DNA of 64,000 nucleotides from an uncultured Pseudomonadota bacterium (GTDB taxonomy: Bacteria > Myxococcota_A > UBA796 > SXON01): positions 49,035 through 113,034 of the forward strand of contig CAISIK010000083.1 in NCBI GenBank assembly GCA_903885375.1, given 5' to 3'. Positions 17,987 through 26,668 of the stretch are shown here, one piece after another. The position numbers were made by a program, and so were the translations under genes. Each line of letters begins with the position of its first letter. Position 1 is the first letter of the stretch. The notes under the pieces are model-generated. The model was not told the DNA's origin and did no database searches. It saw nothing but the letters and a program-made list of their open reading frames with translations.

Positions 17987-20900
17987 ATGTTTCTACTTCC
18001 GCACTCGGTCGGCGGGTATTCGCTCACGAGGAAGCTCGGCACCGGAGGCGTGGCCGAGAGTTACCTCGGCACCCACGAGGCGGGGGGAAAGCCCGTTGTC
18101 GTGCGGCGAATCCTGCCGTTCGTCCTCCGTGACCCGGCGCGCCTCTCCTCCATCGAGGCCCGCATCCGCGATCTCCTCGGCGTGCGCCACCCCTTCCTCG
18201 TGCACGTGATCGACCACATCGCCGAGGGTGAGGACCACTTCCTCGTGGAGGAGTACGTCAACGGCGTCACCCTCGAGCAGGTGCTGAACTGGTGCCGCCA
18301 GTCGGGCCATGTCGTTCCGCACAACGTCTTCTTGAACATCGCCACGCAGATCTGCAACGGCCTCGAAGCGCTGCACGGGCGCAGCGGGCGCGGGTCGAGC
18401 GCCGAGCACGTGCTGCACCTCTCGATCAAGCCGGGTTCGATCTTCCTGAGCCCCGAAGGCAAGGTGCTCCTCGGCGGCTACGGCCTCACCCGGAGCCCCA
18501 CCACCTACCCCCAGGGCGGGGTTGCGGGGCCCGTGCCGGTGCGGATGGAGTACCTCTCCCCCGAGCAGACGCACACCGACCAGAAGCTCACGCCATCGAG
18601 CGATGTCTTCTCCCTCGGCTCGCTCCTCTACGAGCTGCTCACGCTCGAGAGCCTGTTCCGCGCCGAGTCCAACCTCCAGACCATCCACCGCCTCCGCCGA
18701 GCCGAGGTCACCACCCCGCTCCTCGCCGTGCGCGACCGCCTGCCGGGGCTCGACAAGGTCCTGTTCCGCGCGCTCTCGCTCAACCCGCGGCACCGCTACC
18801 AGCGCGCGTTCGTGCTGCGCGAGGACCTCCGCGGCCTGATGGCCGGCTACAGCTTCGCCACCATCGGCGAGGACACCCGCAACTTCCTCCAGCCCATCTT
18901 CCAGTCGGCGGCAGGCGGCGCCGAATCGCCGGGACGCGGCTACGTGGTGGGCCTCGACGAAGCGCCCGACAGCCCTGCCGGGGCCGACAGCTTCGCCGAC
19001 TTCCCCACCACCCGCATCGACCCCGATCCGATGTCGAGCGCGGCGCTCGCCGCGTCGAGCCTCGCGGAGCGCGTGGCGCGGGAGCGCGCGGAGGAGAACA
19101 AGCCCGAGCGCACCGAGCGCACGGAGGTCAACAACGACGCCGAGCTCACGCCGCTGCCGCCCTACCCCCTCGCGGCGCCTCCGCCCGAGCCCCTGGCCGC
19201 ACGAGCAGCGCAGCTCCCGGAGTCGGTGGCCGCGCCCACGCCGCCGCCCTCGCTGTCCCTGCTCCCGCCCGCCTCGCCGAACGACCAGCCGGAGGACACG
19301 GCCTCGTACCTGCCCGGCCAGGAGCCGGACCCGGCGCGCTCGCCGGAGGACACCTCCTCGTTCCTCGCGGCGATCGACCCGGTCTCCGCCGAGTCGGCGC
19401 CCCCCTCCTCCGTGGCGAAGAAGCGCAAGGGGCGCGGCCAGCCCAGCGTGGTGCTGGTCCCGGCCAACCCGCCTAGCCCCACGCTCGCTCCCTCCCCTTC
19501 GCCGCTCGCCCCGCTCGCGGCGGATCGCCCCCTCCCCCCGATGTCGGCGCCGGGCCGCGCGCCCACGCCTACGCTCGCGCCCGATGAGCGCTCCGAATCC
19601 GACGTGGTCCCGCCGCCCGTGGCCGCCGCCCCGCCGCCCGCGGCCCCGTCGCCGGGTGCCGGGGCCACGCTCGCGCCGGCCGATGCGCCCCCCGAGCGGC
19701 CCTCCTCGCCGCTGCGGGACTACCTCGCCCCGCCGGCCGAAGCGCCGCCGCCCGAGGAGGAACCGCTGCCCCCGAGCCGGGCGCCGCTCTTCGCCGGTGT
19801 GGCGCTGCTCGCCGGCGGCGCCGTGCTCGCGTGCGCCGGCCTCACCTACTGGGGCATGCTCGGCACCGCCGAGGAGGTGCCCCCTCCCCGCCCCGAGGTG
19901 GTGGAGGCGACCGCGCCTGTCGTGGCCCCCGCCGAGGACCCCGCGGCCGTGCTCGCCGCGATGAACCCGGAGCCGGCCGTTGCCGCGGAGGAGGCCGCGA
20001 GGGCGGCGGAAGCGTCCGCGAAGGCGGCCGCCGAGGCCGAGGCGAAGGCGGCCGAAGCAGCCAAGGCCGAGGCGGCCAGCGCAGAAACGGCCAAGGCGGA
20101 AGCGGCCCGGGCCGAGGCGGTACGCGCTGCAGCCGCCAAGGCCGAGGCCGCGAAGGCGGAAGCTGAACGCGCCGCCGCGGCCAAGGCCGAAGCAGCGCGC
20201 GTGGCCAAGGCCAGCAAGGAGTCCGCCGCCAAGACCGAGGCAGCGCGCGCCGAGGCGGCGAAGGCCGCGAAGGCGCGGGAAGTGGCCGCCTCGGCCAGCG
20301 CCGAGAAGTCGGCGCGCGAGAGCGCGGCCGCGCGCGAAGCGAAGGCCCGCGCCGCCGAGGAGGCGAAGGCCGCGGCCGAAGAGAAGGCCCGGCGGGCCGC
20401 CGAGGCGAAGGCCGAGGCGGCGGAGAAGTCCCGGGTGGCGGCCGAAACGAAGGCCGCGGCAGCCGCGGCCTCGAAGGCGGCCGCCGAGGAGAAGGCTCGC
20501 GCCGCCGCCGAGGCGAAAGCCGCGGCCGCGCGGACCACCGCCGGTCGCACGACCACCCCCGCCGCCGATGCCAGCCTCGCGGTGGTGGAGGCTCCGCCGT
20601 CCACCGTGCTCGATGGCTTCGTGGCCTCCGCCCGCGCCGGAAAGCTCAACGCCACCGATGTGAGCACCCTCACCGCGGTCGGCACGACCGACCCGCAGTA
20701 CACCCGCTCGCGCGCGTTGCTGCTCGTCGATGCCCAGAAGCGGGCCGACGACACCGCGGCGAAGAAGTACCTCGACCAGCTCATGGTTCTCCCGGAGAAC
20801 CAGTACAACCCCGTCTTCCTCACCGACCTCGCCCGCTGGCACGCCAACCACGGCGAGTACGAGCGTGCGCTGGAGAAGGCGGAGAAGGCCGAACGGTACT

Positions 20901-21139
20901 GGGCCCGCCTGCCTTCCGAGCTGGTGTTCAGCAAGAAGGCGGAGATCTACGAAATCCAGGCCGCGGCCACGCAGGGCCGCTTCTACAAGGCCAAGGACGA
21001 CCTCGAGCTGCTCGAACGCGCCTCGGCCGCGTGGCAGAAGTACCGCACCCACGTGGCCACCCGCGACCGCACCGACCTCGTGAAACGTGCCGACGGCGAG
21101 CTCGCCAAGCTCGCCGACATCAAGGAACGCCTGCAATGA
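17987..21139 (+). CDS. Transmembrane pseudokinase with alanine-rich coil and helical C-terminus
   Basis: 1050 residues. Residues 11-285 have a Ser/Thr kinase fold: glycine loop LGTGGVAESY (18-27), helix C region, hinge FLVEEYVNG, activation-end motif EYLSPEQ (188-194) and SSDVFSLGSLLYELLT. The catalytic residues are lost: the VAIK lysine is replaced (VVVRR, 37-41), HRDLKPxN reads HLSIKPGS (144-151) and DFG reads GYG (164-166). A Pro-rich region follows, one membrane helix (about 598-620), an Ala/Lys/Glu coil (about 660-850) and a TPR-like end. Likely a signalling or scaffold pseudokinase. Its stop overlaps the next gene. Confidence 0.85.
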   Translation: MFLLPHSVGGYSLTRKLGTGGVAESYLGTHEAGGKPVVVRRILPFVLRDPARLSSIEARIRDLLGVRHPFLVHVIDHIAEGEDHFLVEEYVNGVTLEQVLNWCRQSGHVVPHNVFLNIATQICNGLEALHGRSGRGSSAEHVLHLSIKPGSIFLSPEGKVLLGGYGLTRSPTTYPQGGVAGPVPVRMEYLSPEQTHTDQKLTPSSDVFSLGSLLYELLTLESLFRAESNLQTIHRLRRAEVTTPLLAVRDRLPGLDKVLFRALSLNPRHRYQRAFVLREDLRGLMAGYSFATIGEDTRNFLQPIFQSAAGGAESPGRGYVVGLDEAPDSPAGADSFADFPTTRIDPDPMSSAALAASSLAERVARERAEENKPERTERTEVNNDAELTPLPPYPLAAPPPEPLAARAAQLPESVAAPTPPPSLSLLPPASPNDQPEDTASYLPGQEPDPARSPEDTSSFLAAIDPVSAESAPPSSVAKKRKGRGQPSVVLVPANPPSPTLAPSPSPLAPLAADRPLPPMSAPGRAPTPTLAPDERSESDVVPPPVAAAPPPAAPSPGAGATLAPADAPPERPSSPLRDYLAPPAEAPPPEEEPLPPSRAPLFAGVALLAGGAVLACAGLTYWGMLGTAEEVPPPRPEVVEATAPVVAPAEDPAAVLAAMNPEPAVAAEEAARAAEASAKAAAEAEAKAAEAAKAEAASAETAKAEAARAEAVRAAAAKAEAAKAEAERAAAAKAEAARVAKASKESAAKTEAARAEAAKAAKAREVAASASAEKSARESAAAREAKARAAEEAKAAAEEKARRAAEAKAEAAEKSRVAAETKAAAAAASKAAAEEKARAAAEAKAAAARTTAGRTTTPAADASLAVVEAPPSTVLDGFVASARAGKLNATDVSTLTAVGTTDPQYTRSRALLLVDAQKRADDTAAKKYLDQLMVLPENQYNPVFLTDLARWHANHGEYERALEKAEKAERYWARLPSELVFSKKAEIYEIQAAATQGRFYKAKDDLELLERASAAWQKYRTHVATRDRTDLVKRADGELAKLADIKERLQ
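19971..20540 (+). repeat. Low-complexity repeat encoding an Ala/Lys/Glu coil
   Basis: About 190 codons built almost only from GCN, AAG, GAG and CGC, encoding irregular repeats of the type AAKAEAAKAEAERAAA. The pattern is that of a long periplasmic helix or coiled coil such as those in TolA- and TonB-like proteins. It lies inside the pseudokinase gene between its membrane helix and the C-terminal domain. Confidence 0.7.
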
Positions 21140-21552
21140 GAACCCTCCTGCTCCTGGGCCTGCTCGCGAGCGGGTGCGCGAAGCACCACGCCATCATGGG
21201 ACAGGTCGTCGATCGTAACGGCAAGCCGATCGCGCGCACGAACGTGACGCTCGCGCCCGGAAACGTGGAGATCATCACCGACGACGATGGGCGCTTCGTC
21301 ATCGACTACCTGCGCGATGCCGAAGGCACCCGCACCCGCCTCGCGCGGCGCAGCGAGTACTCGGTGGAGTACTTCAAGGTCGGCTACCACGTAGAGAAGG
21401 CCACGTTCTACTTCAAGAACGGCGAGCTCAGCCTCGAGCCGGTGGCGCTCACCGAGGACACCGTGCGGGTTTCGGCGTCGCCCACGGAGTTCGACCCCGC
21501 GAATTTCGGGGATCGGGGCCAGGAAGCTGGCGGAAGCTACGAGGGCGAGTAG
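21136..21552 (+). CDS. Lipoprotein with carboxypeptidase-regulatory-like fold
   Basis: 138 residues from ATG 21136, which overlaps the pseudokinase stop (ATGA). Lipobox LASGC with Cys at residue 14. The mature part starts with a typical Ig-like carboxypeptidase-regulatory segment (IMGQVVDRNGKPIARTNVTL, DDDGRFVIDYL), then TRLARRSEYSVEYFKVGYHVEKATFYFKNG. Such domains act as small surface or periplasmic binding modules. Translational coupling suggests it works with the transmembrane pseudokinase. Specific role unknown. Confidence 0.75.
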   Translation: MRTLLLLGLLASGCAKHHAIMGQVVDRNGKPIARTNVTLAPGNVEIITDDDGRFVIDYLRDAEGTRTRLARRSEYSVEYFKVGYHVEKATFYFKNGELSLEPVALTEDTVRVSASPTEFDPANFGDRGQEAGGSYEGE

Positions 21553-22683
21553 GTGCCTGCAATGCCCGCGTGGCTGGTGCTGGCCCTCCTCCACGCCTGC
21601 TCCACCACCCCGGAGGAGTCGGCCAGCCCGGGCGGCCTGCTGGAAGGCAGCTGGGTAGACCAGATCGTGAAGGATCCCGGGTCGTTGGCGGGCAGGATCA
21701 CGGAGCATCGTGAAGGATGGACGGCGCTCCACCGCAACGACTGGCGGGGCGCACTCGCCTCCGGCGGCGACCCGGCGGCGCGGGCGCACGAGGAGCTTTC
21801 CCGCTTCTACCGCGTGCTCGCCAGCCTCGACGCCGAGGCCTGGTCGCGCAGCGGAGCCCGCTGGCAGCGCCGGGGCGACCTCCCCGCCGGCTCGCTCCTC
21901 CCCTGGCTCGTGGGCGCCTCGCTCCTCGACGCCGGCCGCGACGAGGAGGCCTCGGTGTGGCCTGCCGGGCCGCCGCCCGCCCCCGAGCTCGAAGCGCGCA
22001 AGCGCGTCCACGACGCCGCCCGTGCCGGCGCGGAGTCGGCGGCCCGCCTCGGCGAGCTGGGCTGGTCCGCGGCCAGCGAGGCCGGCGCCGACGGCACCCG
22101 CGAGTTCGCCGACCCCTGGCTCCTGCGCTCCTTCGCACACGTGGAGTCACGCGCGGCCGAGGCGCAGGCGCCGCTCGAGCGCGAGCTGTTCTCCGGCGTC
22201 CTCCGCACCCCGATCGACCTCGTCGCGCGCGGCGCGGATGCCGTGACCGACGCCGAGGCCTGCCGCGAGCACGTGCGCCGCCTCGACGCCGACCTCGACG
22301 GCTGGCGCACGAGCGCCGGTCTCGCCGCTGCCGTGGAGGGGCGGCAGCTCCTCGAGGAGCTGCGGCTCGTGGAGGGTGTGCGCGCCCGCCTGCTCACCGA
22401 CCTCGGTGTCGCCGCGCTGCGGGCGGAGCGCCCCACATGCGCCCTCGCCTACGGTCAGATGGCGCTCGACTACGAATCGCCCCGCGCCACCGGGGTCGTG
22501 AACTCCCCCACCCTCTTCGCGGTGGTGGCCAGCGGCCAGCTCCAGACCGGCCGCACCCGCGAAGCCCTCGATGCCATAGAGGTCCTGCGCGCCGACTGGC
22601 CGGAAGTCGCCGGCCTCGACGAGACGCTGAGCACCCTGGTCGTGCTCGAAGGCATGGACCGCAGCGGCGACAGCCGTGAGTGA
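21553..22683 (+). CDS. Lipoprotein with TPR-like helices, hypothetical
   Basis: 376 residues; a lipoprotein signal (MPAWLVLALLHAC) is clear from ATG 21562, and a GTG at 21553 directly after the previous stop adds three residues. The mature protein is Ala/Arg/Leu-rich and almost all-helical, with TPR-like spacing near the C-terminus (CALAYGQMALDYESPRATGV, ALDAIEVLRADWPEVAGLDE). No enzyme motif seen. It ends 16 bases before the peptide-binding protein gene, so it is probably part of the same transcript. Confidence 0.7.
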   Translation: MPAMPAWLVLALLHACSTTPEESASPGGLLEGSWVDQIVKDPGSLAGRITEHREGWTALHRNDWRGALASGGDPAARAHEELSRFYRVLASLDAEAWSRSGARWQRRGDLPAGSLLPWLVGASLLDAGRDEEASVWPAGPPPAPELEARKRVHDAARAGAESAARLGELGWSAASEAGADGTREFADPWLLRSFAHVESRAAEAQAPLERELFSGVLRTPIDLVARGADAVTDAEACREHVRRLDADLDGWRTSAGLAAAVEGRQLLEELRLVEGVRARLLTDLGVAALRAERPTCALAYGQMALDYESPRATGVVNSPTLFAVVASGQLQTGRTREALDAIEVLRADWPEVAGLDETLSTLVVLEGMDRSGDSRE

Positions 22684-22699
22684 ACCCGGAAGGCCCCTG

Positions 22700-24202
22700 A
22701 TGCGCGCATTGACCCCCCTCCTCCTGCTCCTTCCCCTCGCCGCCCAGGCCGGGAACCTTCGGTACGCCGAGGACCTCGCGCCCGCCATCGTCCATCCGCT
22801 CTACGGGTCGAGCATGGCCGAGGCCCGCGCGAACGAGCTCGCCTTCGAGGGCCTGTACACCGACGACGTGGAGCTGGCGACCACGCCCGCCCTCGCCCTC
22901 TCCACCGAGCTGGCGGCCGACAAGCTCTCCGCCGTGGTCACCCTCCGGAGCGACGTGGCCTGGCACGACGGGCAGGCCTTCACCGCCGCCGACGTGGTGT
23001 TCACCATCAAGGCCCTCCAGGACCGCGCCACCGCCAGCACCGAGTCCGGCCGGGTGGCGTGGATCAAGGAGGCCGTGGCGCTGGACAACACCCACGTAAA
23101 ACTCACCTTCGTGCGCCCCGAAGGCCGCCCGGAGGACAAGCTCTACTTCAAGATCCTCCCTCAGCACGCGTTCGGCGCCCTCCCGCTGAAGCGGACCGAC
23201 GCCTTCCGCACCCATCCCGTGGGCACGGGTCCCTGGGCGCTGAGCCAGTTCAACGAGGACAACTCCATCACCTTCAGCAAGTGGAAGAGCTGGCGCAACC
23301 CCGTGGGCATCGACCAGATCACGCTCCGCGAGGTGGCCGACAAGAACTACCAGGCCAAGCTGGTGCTCTACGAGAGCCTCGAAGCGCTGGTCCGGGTGCT
23401 CCCGCGTGACCTCGCCATCCTCAAGAACAACCGCAAGGTCGACCTCTACCCCTACCAGACCAACTCCTGGTGGTACCTCGGCTACAACAACAAGCGCCCC
23501 GCCCTCGCCAACCCCGCCGTACGGCGGGCGCTGAGCGAGCTCGTGGATGTGGACAGCCTCCTCGCGCCCGTGGGCACCGGCGCCAGGATCACCGGCCCCT
23601 TCGTGCCCTCGAGCCCCTACTACAACCACGACGTGCCCATGCTGGCGCCCGACGCCGACGACGCCGAGACGGCGCTCACTGCCGCCGGCTATGCCCAGGA
23701 GGGCGACCACTGGACGCAGGGCGGCAAGCCCGTGGTGCTCAAGGCCGTGGCCCACCAGGCGCTCGAGAGCGTGCAGGAGGTGGCCATCAACCTACAGTCG
23801 CAGCTCGAGTCGGCCGGCATCAAGCTCGAGGTGCAGTTCCTCGACGACGCGGCGTGGAAGCAGCGCGTGTGGCACGACCGCGACTACGACCTGATGCTCA
23901 GCCAGTGGACCTTCGACCGAAATGAAGACATTAGCGAGCAATTCCATAGCACTGGAACGCGAAACTTCGTGGGCTACTCGAACCCTGCGGTGGATGCGCT
24001 CCTCGACAAGGCGCGCGACGCGACCGACCCCTTCGCGCGCAAGGCGGCGCTCCGCGAGGTCCACAAGCTCGTGGCGGCCGACCAGCCCATGCTCTTTCTC
24101 TGGACGCTCGACAGCTACGCCGCGATGGCGGTGAAGGTCCGGAACGTGGTGGTGCACCCCTTCTACTTCTTCACCTTCGCCCCGCAGTGGTCGATGAAGT
24201 AG
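22700..24202 (+). CDS. Peptide ABC transporter substrate-binding protein (SBP family 5)
   Basis: Periplasmic solute-binding protein of the DppA/OppA family, 500 residues from ATG 22700. A Sec signal (RALTPLLLLLPLAAQAG) lacks a lipobox Cys, so the protein is probably soluble in the periplasm. Family features: LRSDVAWHDGQAFTAADVVFTIKAL, HPVGTGPWALSQFNEDNSITF, VRRALSELVDVDSLL and the C-terminal WTFDRNEDISEQFHSTGTRNFVGYSNP. The next four genes encode two permeases and two ATPases in the canonical order. Di- or oligopeptides are the usual ligands; the actual ligand cannot be read from sequence. Confidence 0.9.
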   Translation: MRALTPLLLLLPLAAQAGNLRYAEDLAPAIVHPLYGSSMAEARANELAFEGLYTDDVELATTPALALSTELAADKLSAVVTLRSDVAWHDGQAFTAADVVFTIKALQDRATASTESGRVAWIKEAVALDNTHVKLTFVRPEGRPEDKLYFKILPQHAFGALPLKRTDAFRTHPVGTGPWALSQFNEDNSITFSKWKSWRNPVGIDQITLREVADKNYQAKLVLYESLEALVRVLPRDLAILKNNRKVDLYPYQTNSWWYLGYNNKRPALANPAVRRALSELVDVDSLLAPVGTGARITGPFVPSSPYYNHDVPMLAPDADDAETALTAAGYAQEGDHWTQGGKPVVLKAVAHQALESVQEVAINLQSQLESAGIKLEVQFLDDAAWKQRVWHDRDYDLMLSQWTFDRNEDISEQFHSTGTRNFVGYSNPAVDALLDKARDATDPFARKAALREVHKLVAADQPMLFLWTLDSYAAMAVKVRNVVVHPFYFFTFAPQWSMK

Positions 24203-24207
24203 GGCCG

Positions 24208-25179
24208 ATGCGCCTCGTCCTCCGGGCGCTGGCGCTGCGCGCCCTCGCCTTCCTCACCACCACCGCCGGCGCCGTGCTGCTCGTGAGCGTCTGCTTCGCG
24301 CTGGTGCCGGGGGATGCCATCGATGCGCTCCCCAACGGGCCCGAGCTGCGGGCCCAGCTCGAAGGGGAATGGGGGCTCGTGGGCGGTCCTGCGGAGCGCG
24401 TGCTCGGCACCTTCTCCCGGGCGGGCCGCCTCGACTTCGGCCACTCCCTCACGGTGTCGCCGGGCGCGCCCGTGGCGGAGCTCATGGGTAGCGCCGCCGC
24501 CCGCTCCGCGCGCCTGCTCGCGCCCGCGGCGCTCCTCTCGCTCCTCGCCGGCTTCGCCGGCGCCGCGCTCGCGGGCGCGGGCGCCGAGCTGCCCCCTTCC
24601 CCCTGGCGCCCCCGCCTCGTACGCGCGCTCGCTTCGCTCTCCGCGCTGCCCGCGGTGCTCGCGGCGCTGGCCACCGTGAACGGCGTCAACGCGCTGGCCT
24701 GGCCGCTCATCGAGTCGGCCCGGCTCACGCGGCCCGTGTGGTTCGCCCTCCCGGAGACCGACCACCCGGTCCGCTCCTTCCTCGCGGTGATCGTGCTCAC
24801 GGGGGCGAGCGGCTCGTTCTTGTGGGGGGTGCGCCGGGCGGGCGACACGCTCGCCGACCTCGCGGCCCGCCCCTTCGTGGGTGCGGAGCGGGCTCGCGGC
24901 GGGCCGATCGCCCCGCTCCTCGCACGCCACCTCGTCGTCCCCGCCGCGCGCATGGGCGCCGCCCACCTGCCGCTCCTGCTCAGCGCGCTCGTGGTGGTGG
25001 AGCGCGGGTTCGGGATGCCCGGCGCGGGCAGCCTCTTCTGGGAGAGCTGCGGCCGGCGTGACTGGCCCGTGACCGTGGGGCTGGCAGTGGTGGCCGCCGT
25101 GACGGTGACGACCGCCCGGTTCGTGGCCGATGCGCTCGCCGTGGTGTTCGACCCGCGGGAGCGCGCGGCGCTCGCATGA
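24208..25179 (+). CDS. Peptide ABC transporter permease, DppB/OppB type
   Basis: Inner-membrane permease of the binding-protein-dependent transport family, 323 residues from ATG 24208, 5 bases after the binding protein. The N-terminal helix (RALAFLTTTAGAVLLVSVCFALVPGD) is the conserved DppB start and is followed by about five further hydrophobic segments. The coupling region is diverged but recognisable (GAAHLPLLLSALVVVERGFGMPGAGSLF). Ala content is very high and loops are shorter than in E. coli DppB. Its stop overlaps the second permease (ATGA). Confidence 0.85.
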   Translation: MRLVLRALALRALAFLTTTAGAVLLVSVCFALVPGDAIDALPNGPELRAQLEGEWGLVGGPAERVLGTFSRAGRLDFGHSLTVSPGAPVAELMGSAAARSARLLAPAALLSLLAGFAGAALAGAGAELPPSPWRPRLVRALASLSALPAVLAALATVNGVNALAWPLIESARLTRPVWFALPETDHPVRSFLAVIVLTGASGSFLWGVRRAGDTLADLAARPFVGAERARGGPIAPLLARHLVVPAARMGAAHLPLLLSALVVVERGFGMPGAGSLFWESCGRRDWPVTVGLAVVAAVTVTTARFVADALAVVFDPRERAALA

Positions 25180-25931
25180 GGTTCGCGCTGCTCCTCTTCG
25201 GACTCCTCGCCGCCGGCGCGCTGCTCCCCTATGCGCCGCAGGCCGACGTCCATCCCGCCGCCGCCGACCTGCCGGCCTCGGCCGCCCACTTGCTGGGCAC
25301 CGACCACCTCGGCCGCGACGTGCTCGCGCGCCTCCTCGCCGGCTCCCGGGCCTTCCTCGTTCCCGGCGCGGGCGCCGCGCTCCTCGCCGGCCTCGGCGGC
25401 GTGGGGTTGGGCACGCTGGCGGGTTGGTACGGGGGGGTCGTGGAGGGGCTCGTGCGCGGGGGGCTCGGCGCCATCACCGCAGTGCCGCCGCTCGTGCTCG
25501 CGCTGCTCGTGATGATGGCCGTGGGGGCCACGCCGACGGGGTTGGCGCTGGGCGTGGGGCTCGCGGCGCTCCCGGGGCTGGCCGAGGTGGTGGCCGATCG
25601 CCTCGCCGAGCTCCGCCGCGCCGAGTTCGTCGTGGCCGCGCGCGCCCTCGGGCTGGGCGACCTCCGCATCCTCGCCTGGCACCTGCTCTGGGTGAACACC
25701 CGCACGCTGGTGGGGCGCGAGGCGCTGGCCATCGTGGGCCAGGCGCTCGTCCTCGAGGTGACCCTCTCCTACCTCGGCCGGTTCGGCGTGCAGGAGCCGG
25801 CGCCCTCGTGGGGCAACATGATCGATCACGCCCTGCGCACCGGCTCCGTCAACCCCTGGACCTGGGCGGCGCCCGCGGGGGCCGTGATGCTGGCGGTGTG
25901 GGCGGCCAACCCCGCCGGGGGGCGCCGTTGA
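25176..25931 (+). CDS. Peptide ABC transporter permease, DppC/OppC type
   Basis: Second permease, 251 residues. The family signature HLLGTDHLGRDVLARLLAGSR follows the first helix, and the EAA-type loop is present (LAELRRAEFVVAARALGLGDLRIL). The C-terminal SYLGRFGVQEPAPSWGNMID plus final helix (NPWTWAAPAGAVMLAVW) is typical of DppC. Shorter than E. coli DppC (300) because the cytoplasmic N-terminus is almost absent. It overlaps the ATPase gene by 4 bases (TTGA). Confidence 0.88.
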   Translation: MRFALLLFGLLAAGALLPYAPQADVHPAAADLPASAAHLLGTDHLGRDVLARLLAGSRAFLVPGAGAALLAGLGGVGLGTLAGWYGGVVEGLVRGGLGAITAVPPLVLALLVMMAVGATPTGLALGVGLAALPGLAEVVADRLAELRRAEFVVAARALGLGDLRILAWHLLWVNTRTLVGREALAIVGQALVLEVTLSYLGRFGVQEPAPSWGNMIDHALRTGSVNPWTWAAPAGAVMLAVWAANPAGGRR

Positions 25932-26668
25932 GCACGCTCGAGGTCGAGGGCATGCGCGTGTGCGCCGGCGAGCGGCTCCTGCTCGACGACTTCGGGCTCC
26001 GCGTCCAGGCGGGCGAGGTGGTGGCCGTGGTGGGGGCCTCCGGCTCGGGGAAGACGCTCGCCCTGCGCTCCATCCTCGACCTGCTGCCCTTCCGTCCCGG
26101 CCGCATCGCCGGCGAGGTGCGGGTGAACGGAGCCCGACGCGATGGCCGCTCCCTGCGCGGCGACGTCGGCCTCGTGTTCCAGGACGCGCGTGGCTCGCTC
26201 GACCCCCTGCGTACCGTGGGCGCCCAGCTCGCCCACGCGGCGGGCCTCGCGGGGGCGGAGAGCCCCGGCCCGGCGCTGCTCGAACGCCTCGGCTTCGCAG
26301 AGCCCGAGCGGGCCGCGCAACGTTACGCCCACGAGCTCTCCGGCGGCATGGCCCAGCGCGCGGCCATCGCCGTGGCGCTCGCGCGGCAGAGCCGCTTCCT
26401 CCTCTGCGACGAGCCCACCACCGGCCTCGACGCCCCCGTGCAGGCGGCGCTCGTGCGCGAGCTGCGGAGCCTGCGGGAGGTGGGCATCCTTTTTGTCACC
26501 CACGACCTGCGCCTGCTGCCCGGCTTCGCCGACCGGATCTTGGTGCTCGCCGGCGGCCGGGTGGTCGAGGAGGCCACCTCGCTGGAGGGGCTCCGCGGCG
26601 CCGGCCGCGCGCTGGTGGAGGCGACCGCGGCCATCGCGCCCCCCAGCTGGCCGAGGAGCCGCGCATGA
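25928..26668 (+). CDS. Peptide ABC transporter ATPase, DppD/OppD type (short)
   Basis: 246-residue ABC ATPase starting at TTG 25928 inside the permease stop. Walker A GASGSGKT, Q-loop (LVFQDARGSLDPL), signature LSGGMAQRAAIAVALARQ, Walker B FLLCDEP and switch VTHDLRLL are all intact, so it should hydrolyse ATP. The usual C-terminal oligopeptide-transport extension of OppD (about 70 residues, with Fe-S cysteines in some members) is missing. It pairs with the next gene as a heterodimer. Confidence 0.88.
   Translation: MSTLEVEGMRVCAGERLLLDDFGLRVQAGEVVAVVGASGSGKTLALRSILDLLPFRPGRIAGEVRVNGARRDGRSLRGDVGLVFQDARGSLDPLRTVGAQLAHAAGLAGAESPGPALLERLGFAEPERAAQRYAHELSGGMAQRAAIAVALARQSRFLLCDEPTTGLDAPVQAALVRELRSLREVGILFVTHDLRLLPGFADRILVLAGGRVVEEATSLEGLRGAGRALVEATAAIAPPSWPRSRA

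Noticed and set aside
17987..18860. Active Ser/Thr protein kinase
   Set aside because: The VAIK Lys, HRD Asp and DFG Asp are all replaced, so catalysis by the usual mechanism is not expected.
19971..20540. CRISPR or tandem DNA repeat
   Set aside because: The repetition is irregular, in frame and follows from Ala/Lys/Glu codons; no spacer structure.
17993..21136. 1047-codon open frame antisense to the pseudokinase
   Set aside because: Gly/Arg/Leu low-complexity shadow of codon bias; the plus strand shows a kinase fold, a membrane helix and correct overlaps.
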